Below are positions 10,076 through 22,015 of a stretch of 64,000 nt of DNA, piece after piece. Numbering within the stretch: the stretch's first letter is position 1; the number at the start of each line of letters is the position of its first letter. The translations under genes were made by a program, and so were the position numbers. Origin of the DNA: Charina bottae (lineage: Eukaryota > Chordata > Lepidosauria > Squamata > Charinaidae); NCBI GenBank assembly GCA_023362775.1, contig JALMGJ010000001.1, positions 60,109,501 to 60,173,500 on the forward strand. Direction: 5' to 3'. The notes under the pieces were generated by a model, which worked only from the letters and a program-made list of their open reading frames with translations, did no database searches and was not told where the DNA came from.

Positions 10076-12830
10076 GTTGCAGAAATATAAATGTAAATGA
10101 CTGAATTTTTACTTTAAACGTTGATGCTAATGCAGAGCAGAAGCGTATTGTTCTCTGGTGGAGCTGTTTCAGTACTACTGTTTAATATACCATTTCTGAA
10201 CAATTCTAGCTCCTACATTGTATACTAGGAATTGTTGTAACACTTCATATTTTCCTCAAGGGCTGTGCCACATGCACTACTTCTAGCTATAAGCTTTCAT
10301 GGGATCATCTTCCATACTGCATCTCTGAGTTTTGCTGAATTGGAATAACTCATATTGTATCAAACACCAATAAAACATTAATGATAACCAACCTAAGCAT
10401 CCTTCATGTATTGTTTAAGAGCATAACATTGCTTCCATTGTACCAATGGCAAAGAGATATGTATTGCCAGTTGAGAATTGTGTAATCATAATATTGTTGT
10501 TAAGCAAGAGGACATTTTACTCAGGTTTCAGACAAGATGCTGTAATAATCTAATCAATATATCAGGGCAATTCCAAATACCCTTGTCCTACTTGACAGTA
10601 ATTCTGTTTGTGAAAAAAAAGTGTGGATAGCTCCAATAATTTAGCTCACCACAGAGATCTATACAAGCAGGTAAATTGTTAAACTCTTTCTACACAGTAA
10701 AAATGTTGTTTTCTGAGAGGTTATATAGAAAAGTGTGAAAAAAAGGGGAAGGGGAGGAGAGTTTTATTTTCTGAAGAATTAACAATATTAAGATGTATTT
10801 GCTGTGTACTACTTTTGTAATGTCAATTAAAAAGAAAACCTAGCCTGCTTATTTTAACAAACTTACTGAATTTTATTTAAAATCCTCTGTTGAAAGAAAT
10901 TAATATTTTATCAGCTGTAAATTACATCAATAAACCTTCCTTGTGGAGAAACAAATTGGTCTTTATTAGCATCTGGCCAGTCAAATTGCCCATAAAGCCT
11001 TCTAAACCAAGGGCTCTTGAAAATTAACAAAACAAAAGCACAGAAGAAGCAGAGCTTTAAATTATACAAAGCTACAGAAGCATGTATATGCTCATGGGAC
11101 AGGTGGCTCTCATATAAGACGGATTATAGCACTTCCAGGGCTAATTTGCACATGGGATGGACATCACACACACAAAAAATTAATGTGGCCCCAATGTCCC
11201 TGAGTATACATAGGAGGTACTGAAAGCCGGCTGCTCCACTTACAGTTTTTATCACTTCTGAATTGCATTTTAATAGTACATTTTTCTTTGGTTCAGACAT
11301 TAAAGAAAATTGGCTCTCTCTAGGGATTGGATGATGACTGAAATGACAAGGCTAGTACTTAGGAATTTGCCTGTGAAAGCATGGAATTTAGGTAGTCTTA
11401 ATATTCAGAAGAAGTTTTGCTTTTTGTAATAAGGTACACATTATTGTAAACCATCAATGACAATGTTACTTAGTGACTATAGAAATATGTAGAGATTCCG
11501 TTATTTATAGAGTTACCGACACTACTGCTAGAAATTAAGCTTAAATTTATATTCCAAGGAAGCATTTTATAATAAAATAAACATGGAGAATAGCCAAGAT
11601 CAGAAAGAGATATTGAAGATATGTTTGGAAAACTAAAGAATTAATGATCCAACTGTATTTGTAAGTCACATTAAAACATAAAATAAAATGGCTATCACTA
11701 AAGTTTGAATATGAGATTGCCAAAGCAATGGGGAACAAATGCTGAATTTAAATGGTTTTGAATGGTTACACAGAATCAGACTTCCCTAAGTTTTGGAACT
11801 ATACAAGTGGATCAGAAAGTTACTTACTTCAACATAAAATTAATGTGAATAAGCTGAACATTTTGTACTTCTAAAAAGTTGCTCCTCAAATAAGTGTAAA
11901 AAATCATGTGTTTTATTTAATGGTCCTGAATGGGAATTTGATTCTTATAGGATGTGTGTTTGTGCTTTCTAGAACCAAACTCCAGTGCTACACTTTGTTT
12001 CAACAGTGTTCTTTTTAAAAAAACCAATAATCTTTTCAGGGAAATATAAGACAGAACTGTATTCAGGTGAAGGATAATGCAATGCTATAATAGCTGCAGA
12101 ACTTGCCACATGCACTACACTATCAATTGCTTATGTTTTCTGAAATAATATAATGAACTCAGCATCAAATTGGAAGGGAGAAAAGCAACATTTTATGTAA
12201 AAGGTTGTACACATTTGATGAAAACCATGAATCTGAGCATGGTAAGTTAGTTGAGAACATTTGGGTAAAAATAAAGAGATAAGGAAATATTACTGATATT
12301 GTGGGAATCTGCTTCAGACTACCAGGACAAGTAGAAAACATAGATAATAAATATCTTGCAGTGTCCACTGCCTACTGCAATGACCCAAAAATGACAACAT
12401 ATGCATGTAAACGTCATAAGGCAAATATCATTACTTACTTGTGTCCTGATACCTGACACAAGTACATAAGAAAGACATGGCATTTGTGTGATGGTGTTTT
12501 AATGCACATTTTGCCTCCCCTTCCAGGGATATACCTACTGTCCTACATCAAATTACCCAGGAGAAATTTGGATGGAGAAATTTCAGTAATTTCAGTATTT
12601 GTTGGAAGACAAATTCTACCAATAACAAATGGTTTAATACATTCCTGATTTAACTTGCTGACATATATGTGGAGGAAGTCATCATCAAATTAATCGGCAG
12701 TAACACACAACAGGATAGAACACCTGGATTTAGAACGGTCTTGGCAAGCTGGAGAAGTAAGTCCAAGCCAACAAAATATATTTCACAAATTCCTTTTAGA
12801 TAGGAAGAATAAGCTGCATAAATATAAGAT
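10076..12830. other. AT-rich unique DNA, no gene seen
   Basis: Presumed intron of the minus-strand host gene. I scanned both strands and saw only short frames without domain character and no repeat I can name. Confidence 0.45.
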
Positions 12831-12835
12831 TAATG

Positions 12836-13140
12836 TGTAAAGAGCCAAGGAGATGTCCTTGAAAAAAATATTCAGAATCCTTTACATAAACAAAATGGAC
12901 AGAAGCATTCCGTAAGTCCTGGGAAGGGAGATAGTATTAAGAAGAGACTTAGGATGACTCCTCCCTGACTCACTGGGGTATAAGAGGGAGGGGAGGAAAA
13001 GCACCAGCATAGTATAGTATAGTGTAGCACCAACTATGCTATGCTATGCTATGCTACGCTACGCCCTATCTCAATAAAGTATAGTTCTCATCTTCCTGTG
13101 GAGTCAGTTTCCTGGTCTGGACAACCTCTTAGGGCTCACA
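12836..13140 (+). mobile_element. Solo LTR (TSD TAATG)
   Basis: A 305-bp segment beginning TGTAAAGAG and ending GGGCTCACA (TG...CA). It is flanked by identical 5-bp duplications, TAATG at 12831-12835 and 13141-13145. Inside are a TATA-like GGTATAAGAG near 12974 and a polyadenylation signal in 'caataaagtatag' near 13072, in the order expected for U3-R-U5 on the plus strand. Between these lies an internal (TATAG)n / (TATGC)n stretch at about 13007-13066 that can fold on itself. No internal retroelement sequence adjoins it, so it is a solo LTR. The family is unknown. Confidence 0.8.
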
Positions 13141-13145
13141 TAATG

Positions 13146-16012
13146 AAAGCTGACAATCTAAATAGGAGTCAGCATTGCAATACAGTACTGTAGGTAAAAT
13201 CTAGTGATTCTAGATTACATTAAGAGGAGCCTGGCATTCAGATTGTGAAAAGTAACTACTTTTTGTTATGTTTTGATCAGAATGTATTGGAATCCTGACA
13301 CTGCTATTTAAGGATATAGTATTCTAGCACTGCTGTGCAAGGATATTAACGAACATAAATGTGTCCATAAGGATTAGTGAAGATAGCATGTCTTATTAGG
13401 CAGAGTTGAAGAAATTGTATATATTTTTATTTAGGTAAGAAAAGATTAAGAGCTGATAAGACAGTCATTATCAAACATTTGGAGGACTTTCACATATATG
13501 AAGAAGAAAATTTAATTGAGAGAACTCAAACCAATGAGGTCATATTGTAAGAGAAACTATTTCTGCCAAACATTAAAAAAACCTATATGTTGAAAAAAGG
13601 CAGAAAATTCTGGCTAGATAACATTTACATTATTGCCCAGTTATCAGTTTTTGATATTGTATACTTCTTGTTTTCCGATATAAAACTAAATATCATGAGG
13701 CTGTTTGATTGTAATACCAGTTTGTAGGAGAAGCAAAAGTTTCAGAGAAAATGCCAGCTTAGTTCCTATATAAGCAAAAATAACAGAGACCTCTTCATTA
13801 CAGACTAATTCTAGAGCTCCTTAATTATAGAGAGGCTTATTATCTGCATCCCCAGTGTTATAAAATACCAGAACTTCATTAGAAAAATTAAGGTGGAAAA
13901 ATGAAGGCATCACTTTGTAAATTTCCACTGGAAATTAGCTAGAAGAGGCAGAGGAATACTGGATCAAAAGAGGGTAATCATGCTTAACTGTGCCCTAGAG
14001 CACCCGCATATATAATACGATTTTCACAGTAACTACCATTCCTATTACTGCTTGTTTGGGGTATTCTGTGTTAATGGGGTTAGCTAATTTAGTATTTTAA
14101 CTTTAAAAGGCTCTGCTGATTAATAAATGTCGCATACTGTGCTAGTAATTAAAGTAAATGGAAGAGTTACAAACAGAAGTTTGAATGGTTAAGAAAATAT
14201 TATCTGAAATATATGATAATCCATGTTTATCAGAGTACAGTAGTAGTCCAGAAAATATGCAAATTGCTGAAGTTAGAAAGCATTTGAAAAACTAGACATC
14301 ATTTGAAAAAAGTTTTGATGTGTGAGATTGGTTCAACATAGTGTTCAGTGTTTGCTTTACAACTTTGCTCTTCAGATTTGTAAATACAAAACCAAAATCT
14401 GAAATAATTTGTTCCAGTGAGGACAATAGGTATCTGGAGGCATCCCATGCTGCATAAAGACAGTATGGGCAAAGAATTTCTGGATAGACAGTTCTCAGAA
14501 CTTGATGTAGGTAAAAGTTACTTACGCAGTGTTTTGACATGACCTATTTTGGAAAATTGATGAATCAAATCCAAGCTATTGTACTTCACATTTGTTCCCT
14601 GCTCCTAAGTAAGCCCCAATGATGGATCCGCTCTCCAACCAACCGGAAGCGGTAATTAGTACTATCAAAACAGGCCAATCCTACCATGACTAAAAAGGCA
14701 GATGCCTCATGTAACTGATCGTGCCTTGAAAATGAAGCAATTTATTGTTCAATTTATTATTTGACTTGAAAAAAATAAGTTATTGTTTTGTATCTCAGGT
14801 GCAAAAATAATATTGATTTCCTTGGATACCAAATATTGTGACAGGTGTGAAGCATTATTTGCTGTTCTACCTCAGGCAGCAAAATGTCTTGAGCTGACTC
14901 TGCCTGCTGCATAAGCTCAAACACACACAGGCAGAAACAGTTGACTGGGCTAACTACCTTTGAAACTTTTGCAACTGCAAAATCTTATGGCGATTAAAAA
15001 CAGAATTAATCCTTCAGTATGCAGCCCTAAAGGAAGAATGAGGCAGACTTCCAGTTAAAATTGCACAAACATTTATTTTAGACTAGAAATGAAATTTTCA
15101 TATCTAAGGGGCTAATTGTGTCTTTCTGAACTTGTTCCTATATTGAAAGGTCCATGATACAGTAAGTACATGATAAAATTAACCTAAGATTTTCTGGATG
15201 ATAAAAAAATATCTGGTAGCATGAAATGTTGAAACAGAGGGAGGTAATCTGAATGATGGGATTATCAATTTAGAGCAAATAATGGATTGGGTCCACGCAG
15301 GAGAGTAGGTGGGGTTAAGTTAGAAACAGGTTTAGATGAACATCTAAGTATGTCTGTGTAAAGATGTAAGAAACTTAGCTTGATATTCATTTTCCTTTTT
15401 TAAAATGAATAATTGCTGTTACCAATCTTGACCTGTTTCCCACAGAATCCATGTTTTAAAGATTGAATATGTACCAATATAAATATTCCTGTCTTTTCAA
15501 AGAGCACCAAAGATCTAGCTCCTTGAGAGAACAGTTGGACATTAAGAGTGATACCTGGAATTGTTTTTAACCTTATTTATGTTTGACTGTTTTTGAGTGT
15601 CTATTATTATAGTTATATTAATGCTCTTTTATCATTGTTATTTTGTTTTTTTTAAATATCGGAATGTTAGCTATTGGAATTTTTGGAGCAGGACAGAATA
15701 TAATGCCAGTCAATAAGCAAGTAAAGTCAGTAAGTATCACCTGTTAATGGGCATTCTTATTATGATGCTAATAATATATAAATTGAGTGAGGGTATAGGC
15801 TGGTACTGAAAGCTGGTAGGTATTTCACATGTCTGATGGAGGAGTTGATGGAGTAATTTCTCAGGAGTATTTAATTTATTTGACCAATAAATAATTTGTC
15901 ATCTGAAGCAACTACTTGGTATTTTTTAATTTATATATGTATTTGGAGTTTTCTGGGGTATTTCATATATTTCTATTGTGAGCTACCTAGAACCTATGAG
16001 AATGGGCAACAT
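13146..16012. other. AT-rich unique DNA, no gene seen
   Basis: Presumed intron. No supported feature on either strand. Confidence 0.45.
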
Positions 16013-16064
16013 GCAATCAATCAATCAATCAGTCAGTCAGTCAATCAATCAATCAATCAATCAG
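16013..16064 (+). repeat. (CAAT)n / (CAGT)n microsatellite
   Basis: Tandem CAATCAAT units with a central block of CAGT variants. Confidence 0.95.
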
Positions 16065-16350
16065 ATTACTATAGAATAATAGTCCAACCAATGAATCAAC
16101 CCATTTAGAAAACTCAAATTTAGACAGATTTTGTCCCCATTCACTCCAAATGAACTGAACAAGCTTAAAGCTAAATAGTTCTTCTTTCTTGTGTGGTAGA
16201 TTAGAGCTTAAGGTAGCTGAGTGTGTTGGTCTAAGAAATTAGACATAATGACTTTCAGAACTGAGACCTTCTTTGTTCTATCAGGAACAGTAAAAGAAAT
16301 AAAAAGCATCAGTATATTAAATGAAACGGAAAAGAAAACAAGTCACATAC

Positions 16351-16499
16351 ACTTCATCATGTACACGGTTTCGCCATTCTTCTTGTTTTTCTTTTTCTTG
16401 GGCAAGTTGAAATGAAGTACCCGAGAGTGCCATCCGCACTGATGGTTCCAATGGTTTGAAGCGTTGCTGCAGTACTTCAACAGTATCACGGAAGGGTCC
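16351..16499 (-). CDS. Host gene exon candidate 3 (unknown protein)
   Basis: On the minus strand a pyrimidine-flanked acceptor ('gaaactctcag') is followed by 149 bases: 49 codons plus two bases, with no stop. The exon starts GPFRDTVEVLQQRF and ends WRNRVHDE. The donor reads GTATGT. The middle part, with QEKEKQEEW, is charged and probably helical. Entry is phase 0, matching the phase-0 exit of the exon at 35591-35781. The two-base exit fits the exon at 7555-7687. The agreement of three independent phases is the main argument that this is real. The protein was not recognised. Confidence 0.62.
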
Positions 16500-16665
16500 C
16501 TGAGAGTTTCAAGTGAAATTGATTATTTTTGCCTTGTTTTATTTTATATATCTACTCAGAATAGCTTAGAGGATTTTTTTTAAACTAGCAATTGAAGCAT
16601 AAATATTCCCCACTAAATTCTTGCTTTCTGTACTTAAAAAAACCAAAGCTTTTCTAAATCAGAAA

Positions 16666-16666
16666 T

Positions 16667-16697
<31 letters not shown>

Positions 16698-16732
16698 TTA
16701 TATTATTTATATTTATATTTGTGTGTGTGTGT
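16666..16732 (+). repeat. (TA)n, (TTTATA)n and (GT)n compound microsatellite
   Basis: Alternating TA, then repeats of TATATTTA type, then a short GTGTGTGTGT run. Confidence 0.93.
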
Positions 16733-16952
16733 TTTGTTTGAACAAATTAAATTTTTTAATGTTAAAAAAATTAATAATTCTCAGTATCATTTTTTAAAAA
16801 CTAGTGTATTAAAATTTCTATTATTTTAACCATGGGAAAATTTACTACATTTTAAACAAATATTATAAAGCTGAAGAAAACTTTTGCAATTATCTTAAAG
16901 AGTAGCCCTATTGTATATATACCTAAACCTTTCGATAAAAAGCTGCATTTAT

Positions 16953-19638
16953 CATTGGCGATCACTCGTAGCCGAGTAAGATTGTCTTCCAAAGGTAAAA
17001 TTTTAACGGTGGATCCGTAAGTGGCTATAAAGGCCAATTCTGGATCCGCACAACCTGCCACAATGAGGGCATAGGTTTCCGGGTGGGAGACGGTCATGAT
17101 GAGGGTTTGCCTGACGTGCCTTCCTTTTAGCTCTTTTCTCCTTTTCGCCCTGTACTCGTGCTTCTTCAAAGTCCATAGCACCATTAATAAAGGATGACCT
17201 CCAATTGAAACGCTCATGTGTTAGGGCTTCCCAGTTCTCAATGCTGATATTACATTTTTTTAAATTAGCTTTGAGAGTATCTTTGAATCTCTTTTGCTGT
17301 CCACCAATATTCCGTTTTCCATTCTTAAGTTGGGAGTAAAGTAGCTGCTTTGGAAGACGATGGTCAGGCATTCGAACAACATGACCGGTCCAGCGAAGTT
17401 GATGTTGGATGATCATTGTTTCAATGCTGGTGGTTTTCGCTTCTTCTAATACGCTAACATTAGTCCGCCTATCTTCCCAAGTAATTTGCAGAATTTTTCG
17501 GAGGCAGCGTTGATGGAATCTTTCAAGAAATTGGAGGTGGCGTTTGTATAGGGTCCATGTTTCACAGGCGTACAGAAGGGTTGGTAGTACAATGGCTTTG
17601 TAAACAAGCATTTTGGTCTCCCTGCGAATGTCCCGATCCTCAAACACTCTACGCTTCATTCGGGAGAAAGCTACACTCGCAGAGCTCAGGCGATGCTGAA
17701 TTTCAGCGTCGATGTCGGCTTTTGTAGATAGATGGCTGCCGAGATAAGAAAAGTGATCGACATTTTCTAGTGACACACCTTTAAGCTGGATTGATGGCGC
17801 TGCAGAGGGATTGGTTCAAACTTGCTGGTAAAGCACTTTGGTTTTTTTAATGTTAATCGAGAGGCCGAGTTTTCCATATGCTTCTGCAAAGATGTTTAGG
17901 ATAGTTTGAAGATCTTCGTCGGAGTGTGCACAGACTACGTTATCATCAGCATATTGAAGTTCTATAACAGAAGTTGCAATTACCTTATTTTTTGCTTTCA
18001 GCCTACTAAGATTAAAAAGCTTTCCATCTGTTCGATATATAATTTCTACACCAGTAGGAAGTTTCTCTTCAACAAGGTGCATAATCATAGCGATGAAGAT
18101 AGCGAATAAAGTTGGAGCAATAACACATCCCTGTTTAACGCCGGATTCCACTTTAAATGGATCGCTTTGAGAGCCATTGTTATTCAGGATTGTTGCCATC
18201 ATGTCGTCATGGAGTAACCGCAAGATGTTCACAAATTTATCAGGGCATCCGATTTTCAGAAGGATGGTCCAGAGAGCAGTACGATCTACAGTATCAAAGG
18301 CTTTAGTCAGATCAATAAATGCCATGTATAGAGGGCGGTTTTGCTCCTTGCATTTTTCTTGAAGCTGTCGTGCAGTGAAGATCATATCCACTGTTCCCCT
18401 GGAAGGGCGGAAACCATTTTGCGTTTCAGGGAGGATGTCTTCTGATACAGATAGGAGACGGTTTGCAATGATCTTTGCCAGGATTTTGCCTGCTGTGGCT
18501 AGAAGGGAGATGCCTCGATAGTTTCCACAGTCTGTTCTATCACCCTTTTTAAAGAAAGTGATAATTATGGCATCCCTAAAGTCTGCTGGAATCTCCTCCT
18601 TCATCCAGATTTTTTCAATGAGCTTATGAAGTTGTTGTGTAAGTTCAGGCCCGCCTTCTTTAAAGACTTCAGCAGGAATCCCATCAGGTCCACTAGCTTT
18701 GTTATTTTTCATTTGTTTAGTGGCTTTACTGACTTCCTCCAAACTAGGGGGTACTGCAAGCTCATTTCTTATTTGTTTTTGCGGGATTTGCAAGAAGACT
18801 TCATCAGCCACAGTAGAGTGACGATTAAGGAGATTGTAGTAATGCTCTTTCCAGCGCAGTGCAATAGACTCTTTGTCCTTTAGAAGTTTAGCACCATCTA
18901 CTGAGCGTAAGGGATTTGTACCATGGTTTGTTGGTCCATAGATGGCCTTTATGGCATTAAAAAAGCCCCGTGCATCATGAGCATCTGCAAAATGTTGGGT
19001 TTCTTGGGCTTTTTTTATCCACCATATGTTCTTAAGTTCTCTAGTTCTTCTTTGAACTTCTGCTTTTGCACTGGCGTAGATTTTTTTCTTAACGGCACAG
19101 TTAATATCTTTTTGCCATATCTGGAAGGCTTTCCTTTTCTTGTCAATAATATGTTCAATCTCACTATCGTTCTCATCAAACCAGTCCTGATGTCTCTTAG
19201 TCTGGTATCCGATAGTTTGTTCACAGGCTGAAATAATAGAAGTCTTCAATTTACTCCAGTGTTCCTCAACATTTTCAGGAAGTTCCATAGGCAGATGTTC
19301 CTTGAGAGTTGATTGAAAGCAAGCTCGTTTGATAGGATCTTGAAGGGCCAGTGTATTCATTTTACGCCTTGGTTTTCTTCCTTGGAGCCTACGATGAGGG
19401 ACAATCTTTATGGCCATCGTGGATCGAATTAATCGATGGTCTGTCCAGCAGTCATCGGCGCTCGTCATGGCTCTGGTGAGAAGTACATCACGGCGATCTC
19501 TAGCACGGACAATTACATAATCTAAAAGATGCCAGTGCTTCGACCGTGGGTGCTTCCATGATGTTTTAAATTTATTTTTCTGGCGAAAGAGTGTGTTAGT
19601 AATGACAAGGTTATGCTCTGCACATTTAGTCAAATGTT
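16953..19638 (-). mobile_element. LINE with C-terminal C2H2 zinc finger, 5'-truncated
   Basis: A non-LTR retrotransposon on the minus strand. The 5' end is cut inside the endonuclease domain. The 3' end stops at 'cgccaatg' without a poly(A) tail, and the second copy at 57376-58059 ends at the same base. It is distinct from the BovB, L1 and L2/CR1 elements in the window. From memory, similar proteins occur in many fish and flatworm genomes, but I cannot assign a clade with confidence. Confidence 0.88.
17003..19633 (-). pseudogene. Reverse transcriptase with C2H2 finger, one in-frame stop
   Basis: The frame runs about 876 codons from 19633 to 17003 and is interrupted only by a TGA at 17816-17818. 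The same frame resumes directly after it. Domains in order: the C-terminal part of an endonuclease (KHWHLLDYVIVRARDRRDV, then WTDHRLI); a long charged linker; RT motifs NNKASGPDGIPAEVF, YMAFIDLTKAFDTVDR, SGVKQGCVIAPTLFAIF and ELQYADDNVV; a thumb/connection region with CETWTLYKRH and RWTGHVVRMPDHRLPKQLL; and a terminal CPHCGRLCGSRIGLYSHLRIH, a C-X2-C...H-X3-H finger. The protein would copy and insert the element's RNA. The stop probably came from CGA to TGA decay. Confidence 0.9.
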
Positions 19639-19639
19639 A

Positions 19640-20922
19640 ATATAAAAGTTAATATTTAATACAAATAAGCAATTATTTTCTGTGCATTGAGTTATAAGTC
19701 TTTCTATATTTTAATAGGCAATATGTCTTTTTATATTAGACCTCATTTCCACAAACTTCAAATGAAATGGAAAAGCAGTATCTAGACCATAACATTTATG
19801 GGTGAACATACATAAACAATTGTTTTTCTACATAAAAAAACAACCCATATTACTAGCTGACACAGATATCTCTATCCCACCTTTCTTTTATACATGACAA
19901 TGTTCAATATGTAAACATTCAATTAGGATTCTTTGGTTTGTAGATACCAATGCTAATGGTGTGGGGATATTGGAACATATGAATGGCTTATAAACTGATC
20001 CCTACATTGCAGATTTCTGGAAAAAGACAAATGTTGTCAGGCCTTGTAAAATTACTTGTATCACCTCTTGCCTTTAGGTAATTGTGAGTATAAATTCATC
20101 AAGACTATCATTAGCTTTATAACTTGATACCATTTACAGTCAGCTGTGACTTTGCTGAGCCACTAATTACAGCCTCTTTCCTTTTTTACCACTGTTGTTC
20201 TACTTCTGAAGTAAGGAAACAAACTCCCCTCCTTCCAAAGGAAGTGGAGGCAAAATCCTAATCATGCCTCTTCTTCTGAAGGATCTCTTTAAATAGGTTA
20301 TCACTAACAAGTCACAGCTGGAGTTACTGCAAGAACTGAGTGAAGACTGCAGGGCTAATAAAAAGAAATGATTCACGCCTCATTTATGTTCACTTATGTT
20401 TTACATTAATAGAAACCAATAATAGGAACCAGTTACCATAAAAGTCATGGACCATAAATAACACAAATGGCAAATAAGTATCATCTAGTACTTTTCACAG
20501 CTGGACAGGAGGATTGCTATATTTGAAAGTTGTTAATGGATTTTTACTGGAACTTTACTTTTTAAAGGCACAAACAGCACTCAGATTCCATACAAAATGA
20601 CAATAACTATAGTAATTGCACATTGTGCAAGATTTCTTCCACACCCCCAATTAATTCACTTCTAGGATCACTATACTATTAAACTTATTTTACTGGGACC
20701 CCTTCAGAATTTTTAAATGTTTGCAAAAGAAATTTAAAAGATAATATGTCACATGAATAAGGATAAACAAGTTAATGATGCAAAATAATACACATTATTT
20801 ATTAACATTATTTAGGAAATTTGCAACTAAAACAAAAAGTAAAAACAGAATTAACTGTGACCTTATATGACTGTACTCTGTGGAATACAAAATGAGATAC
20901 ATATTACAAAAGAAAAAAAAAA
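19640..20922. other. AT-rich unique DNA, no gene seen
   Basis: No supported feature on either strand. Confidence 0.4.
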
Positions 20923-21158
20923 GAGCCAGTTTGGTCCAGTGGTTAAGGCACAAGGCTAGAAACCAGGAGGCTGTGAGTTCTAGTCCCGCCTTAGGCATGA
21001 AAGCTGGCTGGGTGACCTTGGGCCAGTCACACTCTCTCAGCCCAACTCACCTCACAGATTTGTTGTTGTGGGGAAAAGAGGAGGAGGAAGGAGTATTAAG
21101 TATGTTCGCCGCCTTGAGTTATTTATAAAAATAATAAAGGCGGGATAAAAATAAAAAA
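20923..21158 (+). mobile_element. tRNA-derived squamate SINE, full length
   Basis: Complete copy: head 'gagccagtttggtccagtgg', box-B-like 'gagttctagtcccgcc', core 'gtgaccttgggccagtca', then 'aaaataataaaggcgggat' and an A-rich tail. Confidence 0.9.
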
Positions 21159-21194
21159 GGGGGGGTGTATTTCAAAATCCATCCAATTCTCCTT

Positions 21195-21640
21195 ATGTGA
21201 CATTTCAGCTTTGTAGTGTTTATTTATTAAGCAGATTTATAAGGCCGCCCAACTCACACACGGTGAGTCCAGGTGGCTTACAGAATTAAAAACCATAAAA
21301 ACACAATAGACACCCCCCCGGCGGCAGCAAACACATTCATACCAGCCACTTGATTGGCTCCGAAGCAGCCTGGGGTCCCCAGGCCCGTTGACAGAACCAC
21401 GTCTTCAGGGCCTTCTAGAGCAGGAGCAAGGAGGGGGCCAATCTTACAGTATATCTGGGGGAATGATGTTCCAAAGGGAGGGAGCCACTATGAAGAAGGC
21501 CCTTTTCCTTGGTCCCACTAGATGTACCTCCCTAACTGAAGGGACCCGCAATATGCCCTGCCTCCCCGCTCTGGTGGGCCGGGTGGATGTAACTGGGGAA
21601 AGGCAGTCCTGCAAATAACAGGGTTGGGGTTAATAGTCCA
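21195..21640 (-). mobile_element. L2/CR1-group LINE 3' end
   Basis: In reverse it contains the C-terminal ORF2 coding stretch ('gaagaaggcccttttccttg' corresponds to the AFSVVATTLW region of the 58.4 kb copy) and a 3' end near 'aaggccgcccaactcac'. It is diverged from the other copies, so probably a separate subfamily. Confidence 0.7.
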
Positions 21641-22015
21641 ATCCAACACAGAAGCAAAGTTGGCTTTATAAGACAAATAACATAATAGAGGTGGGACTGA
21701 AAAAAACTGAAATTATACACATTTTTTTTTTAAAAAAACTTTATTATATAAAATTTACATATAACATATAACATACAACATATAACATATAACTTACATA
21801 CACCTTGAAACAATTAAACAGGGTGCGGGGAAAAGAAGGAAAGGTGCGTAAAAGGGGAGACAAACAAGGAAACAGAAGGAAAAAAAAGGGGGGGGAAAAA
21901 GGGAAAAGGGAAAAAAGGTTTGGTTCTCGATTTCCTTAACTGTGGTTAATATATTTGTCTCATTACTTAATTGCTTGTTTAAATTACATTTGTTCCTTTT
22001 CTATTTCTTACCAAC

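Noticed and set aside
16930..19645. Possible TAATG-like or TAAATG target duplication around the long zinc-finger LINE.
   Set aside because: Only six bases match, and the 5' boundary is not defined.
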